Positions 33,460 through 41,803 of a stretch of 64,000 nt of DNA are shown in pieces. This DNA is from Streptomyces sp. DSM 15324 (GTDB lineage: Bacteria > Actinomycetota > Actinomycetes > Streptomycetales > Streptomycetaceae). The DNA lies in NCBI RefSeq assembly GCF_001514285.1, contig NZ_KQ949031.1, positions 124,001-188,000 on the forward strand, given 5' to 3'. Every line of letters begins with the position of its first letter. Position 1 is the first letter of the stretch. The notes below the pieces were generated by a model. The model saw only the letters and a list, made by a program, of their open reading frames with translations, searched no databases and had not been told where the DNA came from. Both the position numbers and the translations under genes were made by a program.

Positions 33460-34529
33460 CGGTCGCCACTCCTGAACAGGCCCCCGTCGCCGAGACGCCC
33501 CAGTCCGGCGGAACCCGGCTCGTCGACCGCGTCTTCAGGATGCGCGAACTCGCCATCCTCGTCGTCTTCCTGGCGATGATCGCCGTCACCCAGGCCGGCA
33601 ACAGCGAGTTCCTCTCCGAGCAGGGGGTCAAGGACCTGCTGCTGAACGCGACCATCCTGGTGCTGGTCGCCACCGGCCAGTCCCTGGTGGTGATCACGAG
33701 GAACGTCGACCTCTCGGTCGGCTCCACCCTCGGCATCACCGCCTTCGCCGCCGGCACCTATCTGCACGGCGGCGGCGACCCGGTCGTCGCGATCGCCCTG
33801 GCCGTCCTGCTCGGCGTCGGCTTCGGGCTGCTGAACGGGCTGCTGGTCAGCCTCGGCCAGGTGCCCGCCCTCGTCGTCACCCTCGGCACGCTGTACATCG
33901 TCCGCGGCATCGACTCCATCTGGGTCGGCTCCCGGCAGATCACCGCGGCCGACCTGCCCGGCGGCTTCGTCGACTTCGGCTCCGGCGGTCTGTCCGCCGT
34001 GCCGTACCTCGCGCTCATCGCCCTGGCGGTGCTGATCGCCACGGCCTACTACCTCAAGCACTTCGGCAGCGGCCGGGAGCTGTACGCCCTCGGCTCCAAC
34101 CCGGAGGCCGCCCGCCTCGCCGGCATCCCCGTGCGCAAGCGGATCCTCGCCGCGTACACCTTCTGCGGCGGACTCGCCGGACTCGCCGGCGCGATGTACC
34201 TGGCCCGGTTCGGCAACGTCGACTCCAGCACGGGCAACGGCTACGAGATGACCGTCGTCAGCGCGGTCGTGGTCGGCGGCGTCGTCTTCACCGGCGGCTC
34301 CGGCAGCGTCTACGGCGCCGCTCTCGGCGCGCTGCTGCTGACCTCCATCAACAGCGCCCTGCCCGCCCTCGGCGTCAGCTCGGTGTGGGTCCTCGCCATC
34401 AACGGCGTCCTGCTCCTCCTCGCGATCGCCGTGGACCGGATCGTGGGCCTGCGGGTGGCGACCGCCCTGAAGAAGAAGTCGGCGTCCGCCAAGCCGGCCG
34501 TGGAGAAGAAGGGGGATACTCGTGACTGA
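33456..34529 (+). CDS. rhaP: Rhamnose ABC transporter permease 1
   Basis: A 357-residue CUT2 permease with eight or more membrane segments: LAILVVFLAMIAVTQAG, GQSLVVITRNVDLSVGSTLG, VAIALAVLLGVGFGLLNGLL and others. The EAA-like cytoplasmic loop is ALGSNPEAARLAGIPVRKR. The extra basic C-terminal tail (KKKSASAKPAVEKKGD) is unusual. Its ATG overlaps the ATPase stop, and the following permease starts within its last codons. Confidence 0.92.
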   Translation: MTVATPEQAPVAETPQSGGTRLVDRVFRMRELAILVVFLAMIAVTQAGNSEFLSEQGVKDLLLNATILVLVATGQSLVVITRNVDLSVGSTLGITAFAAGTYLHGGGDPVVAIALAVLLGVGFGLLNGLLVSLGQVPALVVTLGTLYIVRGIDSIWVGSRQITAADLPGGFVDFGSGGLSAVPYLALIALAVLIATAYYLKHFGSGRELYALGSNPEAARLAGIPVRKRILAAYTFCGGLAGLAGAMYLARFGNVDSSTGNGYEMTVVSAVVVGGVVFTGGSGSVYGAALGALLLTSINSALPALGVSSVWVLAINGVLLLLAIAVDRIVGLRVATALKKKSASAKPAVEKKGDTRD

Positions 34530-35514
34530 GTCCCTGAACCGGGTGATCCGCTGGGACACCGTCGTCGGCGCCCTCCTGATCGTCCTGCTGCTGTTCTCCT
34601 TCACCTCCGTCGACGGCTTCGGCAACGCGCTGAACCTGTCGTTCCTGATCGGCAACACCCTCCCCGTCGCGCTGGTCGCCCTGCCGATGACCCTGCTGGT
34701 GGTCTCCGGGGAGATCGACCTGTCGGTCGCCTCCACGGCGGGCCTGTCCGGCGCGGTGATGGGCGCCCTGTGGAACCAGGGCCTGACGATCGAGGCGATC
34801 ATCCCCCTCTGCCTGCTGCTCGGTATCGTCTGCGGGCTCGTCAACGGCCTGCTCGTCACCCGGCTCGGGCTGCCGTCCCTGGCCGTCACCATCGGCACCC
34901 TGGCCGCCTACCGGGGCATCGCGCAGATCGTGCTCGGCTCCGACGCGGTCACCGACTTCCCCACCCAGTACCTGGACTTCGCGGCCGGCCGGATCGGGGA
35001 CAGCTTCCTCCCGCAGGCCTTCCTGCCCTTCGTCGTCCTCCTCGCCATCGCCTTCGTGGTCCTGCACGCCACGCCGTTCGGGCGCTCGCTGTTCGCGATC
35101 GGCGCCAGCGAGGAGGCCGCCCGGTTCGCCGGCATCCGCGTCAAGCGGCAGAAGCTGATCCTGTTCACCATGACCGGCCTGATGGCCTCTCTCACCGGCG
35201 TCTTCTGGGCCCTGCACTACGCCAGCGCCCGCTACGACAACGCCACCGGCCTCGAACTCGCCGTCATCGCGTCCGTCCTCCTCGGCGGCATCGACTTCGA
35301 CGGCGGCAAGGGCACACTCGGCGGCGCGATCGCGGGAGTCTTCCTGCTCGGCACGGCGCAGAACGTGATGAGCCTGCAGGACGTGTCCGCCCAGTCGCAG
35401 ATCGTCGTCACCGGCGTCCTGCTCGTCGTCTCCGTGCTCGGCCCCCGGGTCGCACGCCAGATCTCCGTCGCGAGGGCAGGCCGTACATCCGCCGCCTCGA
35501 CCTCGCCGGCCTGA
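34522..35514 (+). CDS. rhaQ: Rhamnose ABC transporter permease 2
   Basis: A 330-residue CUT2 permease that pairs with the previous one. It shows VVGALLIVLLLFSFTSVDG, LLVVSGEIDLSVASTAGLSG, LGIVCGLVNGLLVTRLGLPS and the coupling loop AIGASEEAARFAGIRVKRQK. The GTG at 34522 lies eight bases inside the end of the first permease gene. Two different permeases match the RhaP/RhaQ arrangement of Rhizobium. Confidence 0.92.
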   Translation: MTESLNRVIRWDTVVGALLIVLLLFSFTSVDGFGNALNLSFLIGNTLPVALVALPMTLLVVSGEIDLSVASTAGLSGAVMGALWNQGLTIEAIIPLCLLLGIVCGLVNGLLVTRLGLPSLAVTIGTLAAYRGIAQIVLGSDAVTDFPTQYLDFAAGRIGDSFLPQAFLPFVVLLAIAFVVLHATPFGRSLFAIGASEEAARFAGIRVKRQKLILFTMTGLMASLTGVFWALHYASARYDNATGLELAVIASVLLGGIDFDGGKGTLGGAIAGVFLLGTAQNVMSLQDVSAQSQIVVTGVLLVVSVLGPRVARQISVARAGRTSAASTSPA

Positions 35515-35549
35515 GAACCAGCCCTCCTCGTAGAAGGACCCACACCACC

Positions 35550-36632
35550 ATGCGCAAGTCATCCCTCCGTCGTGCCTGCGCGGCCCTCGCCGCCGTCTCC
35601 TCCCTCGCCCTCGCCGCCACCGCCTGCGGCGGCACCACCAAGGAGGACGTGAAGAAGGAGAGCACCGGCTCGGCCGCCGCCGCGGGCAAGGCCGACCCGA
35701 ACGCCGCCACCAAGAAGGGGCTGACCGTCGGCTTCCTGCCCAAGCAGGTCAACAACCCGTACTTCACCTCCGCGGACAAGGGCGGCGAGGCCGCGCTGAA
35801 GGAGCTGGGCTCGAACTACAAGGAGGTCGGTCCCTCCAGCGCGACCGACACCTCGGGACAGGTGTCGTACGTCAACACGCTGACCCAGCAGCAGGTCGAC
35901 GCGATCGCCGTCTCCGCCCAGGACCCGGGTGCCCTGTGCACCGCGCTCAAGCAGGCCATGAGCAACAAGATCAAGGTCGTCACCTACGACTCCGACACCA
36001 ACCCCGAGTGCCGCAACGCCTTCGTCTCGCAGGCCTCCGCCGAGGACCTCGGCCGCACCGAGGTGCAGCTGCTCGCCGAGCAGATCGGTTACAAGGGCGA
36101 GATCGCGATCCTGTCCGCCGCGCAGACCGCGACCAACCAGAACACCTGGATCGAGTTCATGAAGGACGAACTCAAGGACGCCAAGTACAAGGACATCAAG
36201 CTCGTCAAGGTCGCGTACGGCAACGACGACGCGCAGCAGTCCTTCCAGCAGACCCAGGGCCTCCTCCAGGAGTACCCGAACCTGAAGGGGATCATCTCCC
36301 CGACCACCGTCGGCATCAAGGCCGCGGCCCAGTACCTCTCGGGCTCCAAGTACAAGGGCAAGGTCAAGCTGACCGGCCTCGGCACCCCCAACGACATGCG
36401 CAAGTACGTCAAGAACGGCACCGTCGACGGCTTCGAGCTGTGGGACCCGGCCAAGCTCGGCGCCCTCGCCGCGCAGACCGCCGTGGCGCTGGCCTCCGGC
36501 CAGATCACCGGCAAGGAGGGCGAGACCTTCACGGCCGGCGGGACGTCGTACACCATCGGCAAGGACGGTGTGATCAGCCTCGGCAAGCCGACCGTGTTCG
36601 ACGCCAAGAACATCGACCAGTTCACCTTCTGA
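35550..36632 (+). CDS. rhaS: Rhamnose ABC transporter, substrate-binding lipoprotein
   Basis: A 360-residue periplasmic-binding-like protein. The signal peptide ends in the lipobox LAATAC, so Cys27 or so would be lipid-modified and the protein tethered outside the membrane. A short Lys/Glu/Ala linker leads to the sugar-binding fold: VGFLPKQVNNPYFTSADKGG, DAIAVSAQDPGALCTALKQA and VVTYDSDTNPECRNAFVSQA. RhaS and AI-2 binding LsrB belong to this subgroup. The mutarotase that follows favours rhamnose. The ATG at 35550 follows AGAAGGA. Confidence 0.93.
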   Translation: MRKSSLRRACAALAAVSSLALAATACGGTTKEDVKKESTGSAAAAGKADPNAATKKGLTVGFLPKQVNNPYFTSADKGGEAALKELGSNYKEVGPSSATDTSGQVSYVNTLTQQQVDAIAVSAQDPGALCTALKQAMSNKIKVVTYDSDTNPECRNAFVSQASAEDLGRTEVQLLAEQIGYKGEIAILSAAQTATNQNTWIEFMKDELKDAKYKDIKLVKVAYGNDDAQQSFQQTQGLLQEYPNLKGIISPTTVGIKAAAQYLSGSKYKGKVKLTGLGTPNDMRKYVKNGTVDGFELWDPAKLGALAAQTAVALASGQITGKEGETFTAGGTSYTIGKDGVISLGKPTVFDAKNIDQFTF

Positions 36633-36675
36633 TCCCCACGCCCCAGTCCCCCCACCCACCGGGAGCGGTACTTCC

Positions 36676-36996
36676 ATGCAGCGCGTCTGTTTCCTGCTCA
36701 AGGTCCGTCAGGACCGTCTCGCCGAGTACCGCGAACGGCATGCCGCCGTGTGGCCGGAGATGCTCCAGGCTCTCTCGGCCACCGGGTGGCACAACTACAG
36801 CCTCTTCCTCAGAGACGACGGCCTGCTCGTCGGCTATCTGGAGACCGAGGACTTCGCCGCCGCCCAGGCCGAGATGGCGGCCGCCGAGGTCAACGCCCGC
36901 TGGCAGGCCGAGATGGCACCGTTCTTCGAGTCCCTGGACGGCGCCCGGCCCGACGAGGCCATGAAACCCCTCACCGAAGTGTTCCACCTCGCCTGA
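36676..36996 (+). CDS. rhaM: L-rhamnose mutarotase
   Basis: A 106-residue ferredoxin-like protein of the RhaM/RhaU family. It contains VRQDRLAEYRERHAAVWPEM with the catalytic His, GWHNYSLFLRDDGLLVGYLE, and AEVNARWQAEMAPFFES. It interconverts alpha and beta L-rhamnopyranose so that transporter and isomerase get the right anomer. It lies 43 bp after the binding-protein gene in the same operon. Confidence 0.95.
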   Translation: MQRVCFLLKVRQDRLAEYRERHAAVWPEMLQALSATGWHNYSLFLRDDGLLVGYLETEDFAAAQAEMAAAEVNARWQAEMAPFFESLDGARPDEAMKPLTEVFHLA

Positions 36997-37043
36997 CACC
37001 ATCCCGTACCACCCGCTCTCGTACGACAATGGAGTCCCCCGAG

Positions 37044-38468
37044 ATGAGACGACGCACCCTGCTGGCCGGCGCCCTCGTGAGCGCCTCGGCGACCCCCCTG
37101 CTCGCCTCCGGCACCGCCCGCGCCGCCGACCCCGGCCCGTCCGTGACCGGCAAGGGCACCACCCGGCTCGACGCGAGCGCGATCTTCTTCGTGTCCTACG
37201 ACGGCCTGGTCAACAACAACTCCTTCCAGAAGAACGGCCTGTTGACCTACAAGGGCTACCAGTACGCGGCCTGGTACACCTCCACCGGCAACGCGGTCGT
37301 CGGCCGCCGCGTCCTCGGCGGCGCCTCGTGGTCGACCGTCACCCTCTCCCACGTCCTCAAGGCGAGCGACTCCCACAACGTCATCTCCATGGGCGTCTCC
37401 AAGGCCGACGGGCGGCTCCACCTCACCATGGACTCCCACAGCGACGGCTTCTTCTACGTGAAGTCGGTCGCCCAACTCCTGGACGACCCGGCCGCCACGT
37501 CCTGGACCTCGTCCGTCTTCGGCGCCGTGCAGACCAGCCTCGACGGGCTCGCGCTCACCTCGCAGTTCACCTACCCGCAGTTCGTCTCCACGCCGGAGGG
37601 CAGGCTCCAGCTCAGCTACCGGGTCGGGATCTCCGGCAACGGGCGCAACGCCCTCGCCGAGTACGACGGGTCGTCCTGGACCGCGCTCGGGGAGTGGTCC
37701 GGCTCCACGGGCACGTACACCAGCTCGCACGGTTCCTCCACCGCCCGCAACATGTACCTGCACGGCATCGACTACGACGTCAACGGACGGCTGCACTCCT
37801 TCTTCACCTGGCGCGAGCAGTCCGCCGCCGTCATGTGCAGCAGCGGCGGCATCACCAACCACGACACCGGCTACGTCTACTCCGACGACCGCGGGCGGAC
37901 CTGGCGCAACGACGCGGGCACGCTCGTGGGCACCACCGGCACCTCGGACACGGTGGCCGTCACGGACCCGGGGCTGGTCGTCGACCCGCTCAACCCCGAC
38001 CACTCCCTGATGAACCAGGAGAGCCAGGCCACCGACTCCGCCGGCCTGCCGCACGCGATCATCAGCTACGTCCCCGGCCGCTTCGGCCAGTGCACCACCG
38101 ACTACGTCAGCGACCGCACCGCCAACGGCCGCGCCTTCCACGTCCGCAAGAACTCCTCGGGCACCTGGCAGAAGACGGAGATCCCCGTCGCCCTCGGCTC
38201 CAGCCAGCGCACCAAGCTGATCCTGGACACGTACGACAACGCCTACGCCGTCTTCCCGTTCGGGCGGATCGCCGGCGCCTCGAAGTCCTCCAGCTACACC
38301 GACTGGACCGTGCTCTTCGACGGCAGCGGACTCAACGCCTTCGGTGAGGTCGTCATCGACGAGCTGCGCGTCAGGGCCGACAACACGCTGTCGTTCATGT
38401 ACCAGGAGAAGTCGAGCGGGACCACCCCCTCGGCGCTCCACGTCGTCGACTTCGCCCTGCCCGCATGA
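37044..38468 (+). CDS. Tat-exported BNR_4 beta-propeller, possible rhamnose-uronate polysaccharide lyase or rhamnosidase
   Basis: A 474-residue protein with a twin-arginine signal (MRRRTLLAGALVSASATPLL, then ARAAD) and a seven-bladed BNR-type propeller. Putative active-site residues cluster: DSHN at 109-112, MDSHS with His132, FTYPQF with Tyr177, SYRVG with Arg193, YLHGIDYD with His240 and FTWRE at 254-258. The His111/His132/Tyr177/Arg193 spacing is close to what I recall for PL25 ulvan lyase, and GH145 and PL27 rhamnose-uronate enzymes share this fold. It is last in the rhamnose import operon, so release of rhamnose-rich oligosaccharides outside the cell is likely. The start at 37044 has GGAG nine bases before; ATG 37029 has none. 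Confidence 0.8.
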   Translation: MRRRTLLAGALVSASATPLLASGTARAADPGPSVTGKGTTRLDASAIFFVSYDGLVNNNSFQKNGLLTYKGYQYAAWYTSTGNAVVGRRVLGGASWSTVTLSHVLKASDSHNVISMGVSKADGRLHLTMDSHSDGFFYVKSVAQLLDDPAATSWTSSVFGAVQTSLDGLALTSQFTYPQFVSTPEGRLQLSYRVGISGNGRNALAEYDGSSWTALGEWSGSTGTYTSSHGSSTARNMYLHGIDYDVNGRLHSFFTWREQSAAVMCSSGGITNHDTGYVYSDDRGRTWRNDAGTLVGTTGTSDTVAVTDPGLVVDPLNPDHSLMNQESQATDSAGLPHAIISYVPGRFGQCTTDYVSDRTANGRAFHVRKNSSGTWQKTEIPVALGSSQRTKLILDTYDNAYAVFPFGRIAGASKSSSYTDWTVLFDGSGLNAFGEVVIDELRVRADNTLSFMYQEKSSGTTPSALHVVDFALPA

Positions 38469-38547
38469 CAGGAACGGCCAGGGGCCGGCGTGACGGTAAT
38501 GTGAGGCCCGTCCCGCCGTACCCCGTTCACCTGGAGGTCTCCGCCTG

Positions 38548-39570
38548 ATGGCCCAGCCGGTGGGTATCAAGGACGTCGCCCGCGCCGCCGGAGTCTCCGT
38601 CGGCACGGTCTCCAACGTCATCAACCGCCCCGACACCGTCGCCACGGAGACCCGGGCCCGGGTGCTGTCCGCGATCGACCGGCTCGGGTACGTCCGCAGC
38701 GAGTCCGCGCGCCAGCTGAGGGCCGGCCGGTCCCGGATCATGGGGCTGCTCGTCCTCGACATGGGCAACCCCTTCTTCGTGGACGTCGCGCGCGGCGCCG
38801 AGCGGGCCGCCCGCGACGCCGGGCTCGGCGTGATGGTCTGCAACAGCGCCGAGAGCGTCGGCGAGGAGGCCGAGTACCTCTCCCTCTTCGCCGAGCAGCG
38901 GGTGCGGGGCGTGCTGCTCACCCCCGCCGACGCGACGGGCCGCAACATCGAGTCCTTCCGCCGCCACGGCATCCCGTTCGTGCTGGTCGACCGGGTCTCC
39001 GAGGGCACCACCGAGTGCTCGGTGTCCGTGGACGACGTGGCGGGCGGCGCGCTCGCCGTACGGCACCTCATAGACGCCGGGCACCGCTCCCTCGCGTACG
39101 TCAGCGGCCCGCCCGGCTTCAACCAGGTCCGGGACCGCCGCACCGGCGCCCTGAACGCGCTCGCCGAGGCCGGCCTCGGCCCCGACCGCCTGCGCGAGCT
39201 GCCCACCGAGCGGCTCGACGTGGCCGCCGGACGGGACGCCGGCGCCCGGTTGCTCGGACTCGCCGACCGCCCCACGGCCGTGTTCTGCGCCAACGACCTG
39301 CTCGCCCTCGGCGTGCTCCAGGCCATGTACGCGGCCGGCGTCGGGGTCCCCGACGACCTCGCCATCGTCGGCTACGACGACATCGAGTTCGCCGCCGCCG
39401 CGGCCGTCCCGCTCACCTCGGTCCGCCAGCCCGCCGTCACCATGGGCGCCCTGGCCGCCGAGATGCTGCTGGAGGAGACCGAGGAGGACACCGGCAGACG
39501 GCACGAGCACCGCAGGGTCGTGCTCCAGCCCGAGCTGGTGGTACGCCGCTCCAGCCTCTCGGCGCGCTGA
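38548..39570 (+). CDS. rhaR: LacI-family repressor, probable rhamnose regulator
   Basis: A 340-residue LacI/GalR regulator. The HTH and hinge are in the first 60 residues (GIKDVARAAGVSVGTVSNVI, RPDTVATETRARVLSAIDRL, SESARQLRAGR). The effector domain follows, with GLLVLDMGNPFFVDVARGAE and VPDDLAIVGYDDIEFAAAAA. It comes 79 bp after the propeller gene on the same strand and probably represses both rha arms through the TGAAA-type palindromes at 31.7-31.9 kb. Effector assumed to be rhamnose or rhamnulose. Confidence 0.9.
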   Translation: MAQPVGIKDVARAAGVSVGTVSNVINRPDTVATETRARVLSAIDRLGYVRSESARQLRAGRSRIMGLLVLDMGNPFFVDVARGAERAARDAGLGVMVCNSAESVGEEAEYLSLFAEQRVRGVLLTPADATGRNIESFRRHGIPFVLVDRVSEGTTECSVSVDDVAGGALAVRHLIDAGHRSLAYVSGPPGFNQVRDRRTGALNALAEAGLGPDRLRELPTERLDVAAGRDAGARLLGLADRPTAVFCANDLLALGVLQAMYAAGVGVPDDLAIVGYDDIEFAAAAAVPLTSVRQPAVTMGALAAEMLLEETEEDTGRRHEHRRVVLQPELVVRRSSLSAR

Positions 39571-39701
39571 CACAGCCCGGCACGGAACCGGCCCGCTGAG
39601 CCGCCGTTCAGCAGCCGCTCGTGATCCCCGGCCGCCACGCCCGCCCGGACCTGTGCTGGACTGGGCCGCGGCCCGTACACCGAGCGTCCAGGAGACCCCT
39701 G

Positions 39702-41003
39702 TTGTCCCTCAGCTACCGCCAGCCCGGCGTCGTACTCACCGACCGCCGTTTCACCGTCCCGCTCGACCACGCCGACCCGGCGGGGGAGACGATCGAGCTG
39801 TACGCCCGTGAGGTCGTCGCCAGCGAGAAGGCCGGCCAGGATCTGCCCTGGCTGCTCTACCTCCAGGGCGGCCCCGGATTCGGCGCCAACCGTTTCGTCG
39901 GCAGACCGGCCTGGCTCGGCCGCGCCCTCAAGGAGTACCGCGTCCTCCTGCTGGACCAGCGCGGCACCGGCGCCTCCACGCCCGCCAACCGCCAGACCCT
40001 CCCGCTGCGCGGCGGCCCGGCCGCCCAGGCCGACTACCTCACGCACTTCCGCGCCGACTCGATCGTCCGCGACTGTGAGGCCGTCCGCCGCGAGGTCACC
40101 GGCGGCGCCCCCTGGACCGTCCTCGGCCAGAGCTTCGGCGGATTCTGCACGGTCAGCTATCTCTCCCTCGCCCCCGAGGGCCTGGCCGCCGCCCTGATCA
40201 CCGGTGGTCTGCCCGCCCTCGACGCCCACGCCGACGACGTCTACCGCGCCGCCTACCCGCGCATGGAACGCAAGAACGCCGCGCACTACGCCCGCTACCC
40301 GCAGGACGTCGAGCGGGTCCGCCGGATCGCCGAGCACCTCCTCCAGCACGAGGTCACCCTCCCCGGCGGCCACCTTCTGACGGTGGAGGCGTTCCAGACC
40401 CTCGGCATCCTGCTCGGCACCGGTGACGGCAGCCACCGGCTGCACCACCTCCTCGAGGACGCCTTCGTCCCCACCCCGCGGGGCCCCGCGCTCTCCGACG
40501 CCTTCCAGGAGCAGCTCCGCGGCCGGCTCTCCTTCGCCGAGCACCCCCTTTACGCCCTCGTCCACGAGGCGATCTACGGCCAGGACGCCCGCCCCACCGC
40601 CTGGTCGGCGGAGCGGGTGCGCGCCGAGTTCCCGCAGTTCGACGCCGCTAAGACGCTCACCGGCGACGGACCGCTGCTGCTCACCGGCGAGACGATCCAC
40701 CCCTGGATGTTCGACACCGACCCCGCGCTGCGTCCCCTGCGGGAGACCGCCGACCTCCTCGCCGCCCGCACCGACTGGACGCCCCTCTACGACCCCGCCC
40801 GCCTCGCCGTCAACGAGGTCCCGGTGGCGGCCGCGGTCTACCACGACGACCTGTACGTCGACACCGCCCACTCCCTGCGCACCGCCCGCGCGATCCGCGG
40901 GCTGCGCACCTGGGTCACCGACGAGTTCGAGCACGACGGCGTCCGGGCCGGCGGTCCCCGCGTCCTGGACCGGCTGCTCGCCCTCGTCCGTGACGAAGCG
41001 TGA
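39702..41003 (+). CDS. Alpha/beta-fold hydrolase, prolyl aminopeptidase-like
   Basis: A 433-residue hydrolase of the proline iminopeptidase type. The oxyanion motif LYLQGGPGFGANR, the DQRGTGAST strand and the nucleophile elbow GQSFGGFCTVSYLS are clear. Asp and His come from the C-terminal part, around VAAAVYHDDLYVD and DEFEHDGVRAGG. It would cut N-terminal proline or related residues from peptides. The TTG at 39702 is chosen because AGGAG precedes it by seven bases; no ATG or GTG fits better. Confidence 0.9.
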   Translation: MSLSYRQPGVVLTDRRFTVPLDHADPAGETIELYAREVVASEKAGQDLPWLLYLQGGPGFGANRFVGRPAWLGRALKEYRVLLLDQRGTGASTPANRQTLPLRGGPAAQADYLTHFRADSIVRDCEAVRREVTGGAPWTVLGQSFGGFCTVSYLSLAPEGLAAALITGGLPALDAHADDVYRAAYPRMERKNAAHYARYPQDVERVRRIAEHLLQHEVTLPGGHLLTVEAFQTLGILLGTGDGSHRLHHLLEDAFVPTPRGPALSDAFQEQLRGRLSFAEHPLYALVHEAIYGQDARPTAWSAERVRAEFPQFDAAKTLTGDGPLLLTGETIHPWMFDTDPALRPLRETADLLAARTDWTPLYDPARLAVNEVPVAAAVYHDDLYVDTAHSLRTARAIRGLRTWVTDEFEHDGVRAGGPRVLDRLLALVRDEA

Positions 41004-41031
41004 TGTCGGTGTCACCGATTAGTCTTCGGGC

Positions 41032-41775
41032 ATGACCGTGCCGACGATGCCCCAGCTCCAGCCCATGCCCGAGGACTGGCGACGGGCCCTGGCCGTCGTG
41101 GCGCACCCGGACGACCTGGAGTACGGCTGCTCGGCGGCCGTCGCCGCCTGGACCGACGCCGGCCGCGAGATCGCCTACGTCCTGGCGACCCGCGGTGAGG
41201 CGGGCATCGACACCATCGCGCCCGCCGAGTGCGGTCCGCTGCGGGAGCGGGAGCAGCGGGTGAGCGCGGCCGTCGTGGGCGTCAGCGAGGTGGAGTTCCT
41301 CGACCACCGCGACGGAGTGATCGAGTACGGCCCGGCCCTGCGCCGCGACATCGCCGCCGCGATCCGAAGGCACCGCCCCGAGCTGGTCATCACCCTCAAC
41401 CACCGGGACACCTGGGGCGGCGTCGCCTGGAACACGCCCGACCATGTCGCGGTGGGCCGGGCCACGCTGGACGCCGCCGCGGACGCCGGCAACCGCTGGA
41501 TCTTCCCCGAGCTGGCCGAACAGGGACTCGACCCCTGGAACGGCGTGCGCTGGGTCGCGGTCGCCGGCTCCGCCACGCCCACCCACGCCGTCGACGCCTC
41601 GGCGGGCCTGGAGCGGGCGGTGAGCTCGCTGCTCGAACACCGCGCCTACATCGAGGCCCTCACCGACGAGGACCCGGAGACGTATGTACGGGGCTTCCTG
41701 ACCGGGGTGACGCACTCCGTCGGGGAGCGCTTCGGCGGCCGCCCGGCGGTCGCCTTCGAACTGTTCAGCCGGTAG
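41032..41775 (+). CDS. PIG-L family deacetylase (LmbE-like)
   Basis: A 247-residue zinc-dependent deacetylase. The metal motif AHPDDLEYGC is at residues 24-33 and a later His lies in TPDHVAVGRATLDAA. Members deacetylate N-acetyl sugars, including MshB and mycothiol S-conjugate amidase. ALATRGEAG-type motif (VLATRGEAGID) supports the mycothiol-like subgroup, but the substrate is unsure. It follows the hydrolase gene by 28 bp. Confidence 0.92.
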   Translation: MTVPTMPQLQPMPEDWRRALAVVAHPDDLEYGCSAAVAAWTDAGREIAYVLATRGEAGIDTIAPAECGPLREREQRVSAAVVGVSEVEFLDHRDGVIEYGPALRRDIAAAIRRHRPELVITLNHRDTWGGVAWNTPDHVAVGRATLDAAADAGNRWIFPELAEQGLDPWNGVRWVAVAGSATPTHAVDASAGLERAVSSLLEHRAYIEALTDEDPETYVRGFLTGVTHSVGERFGGRPAVAFELFSR

Positions 41776-41803
41776 ACACCGACGCCCGAGGGGGAGTGGC
41801 GCC

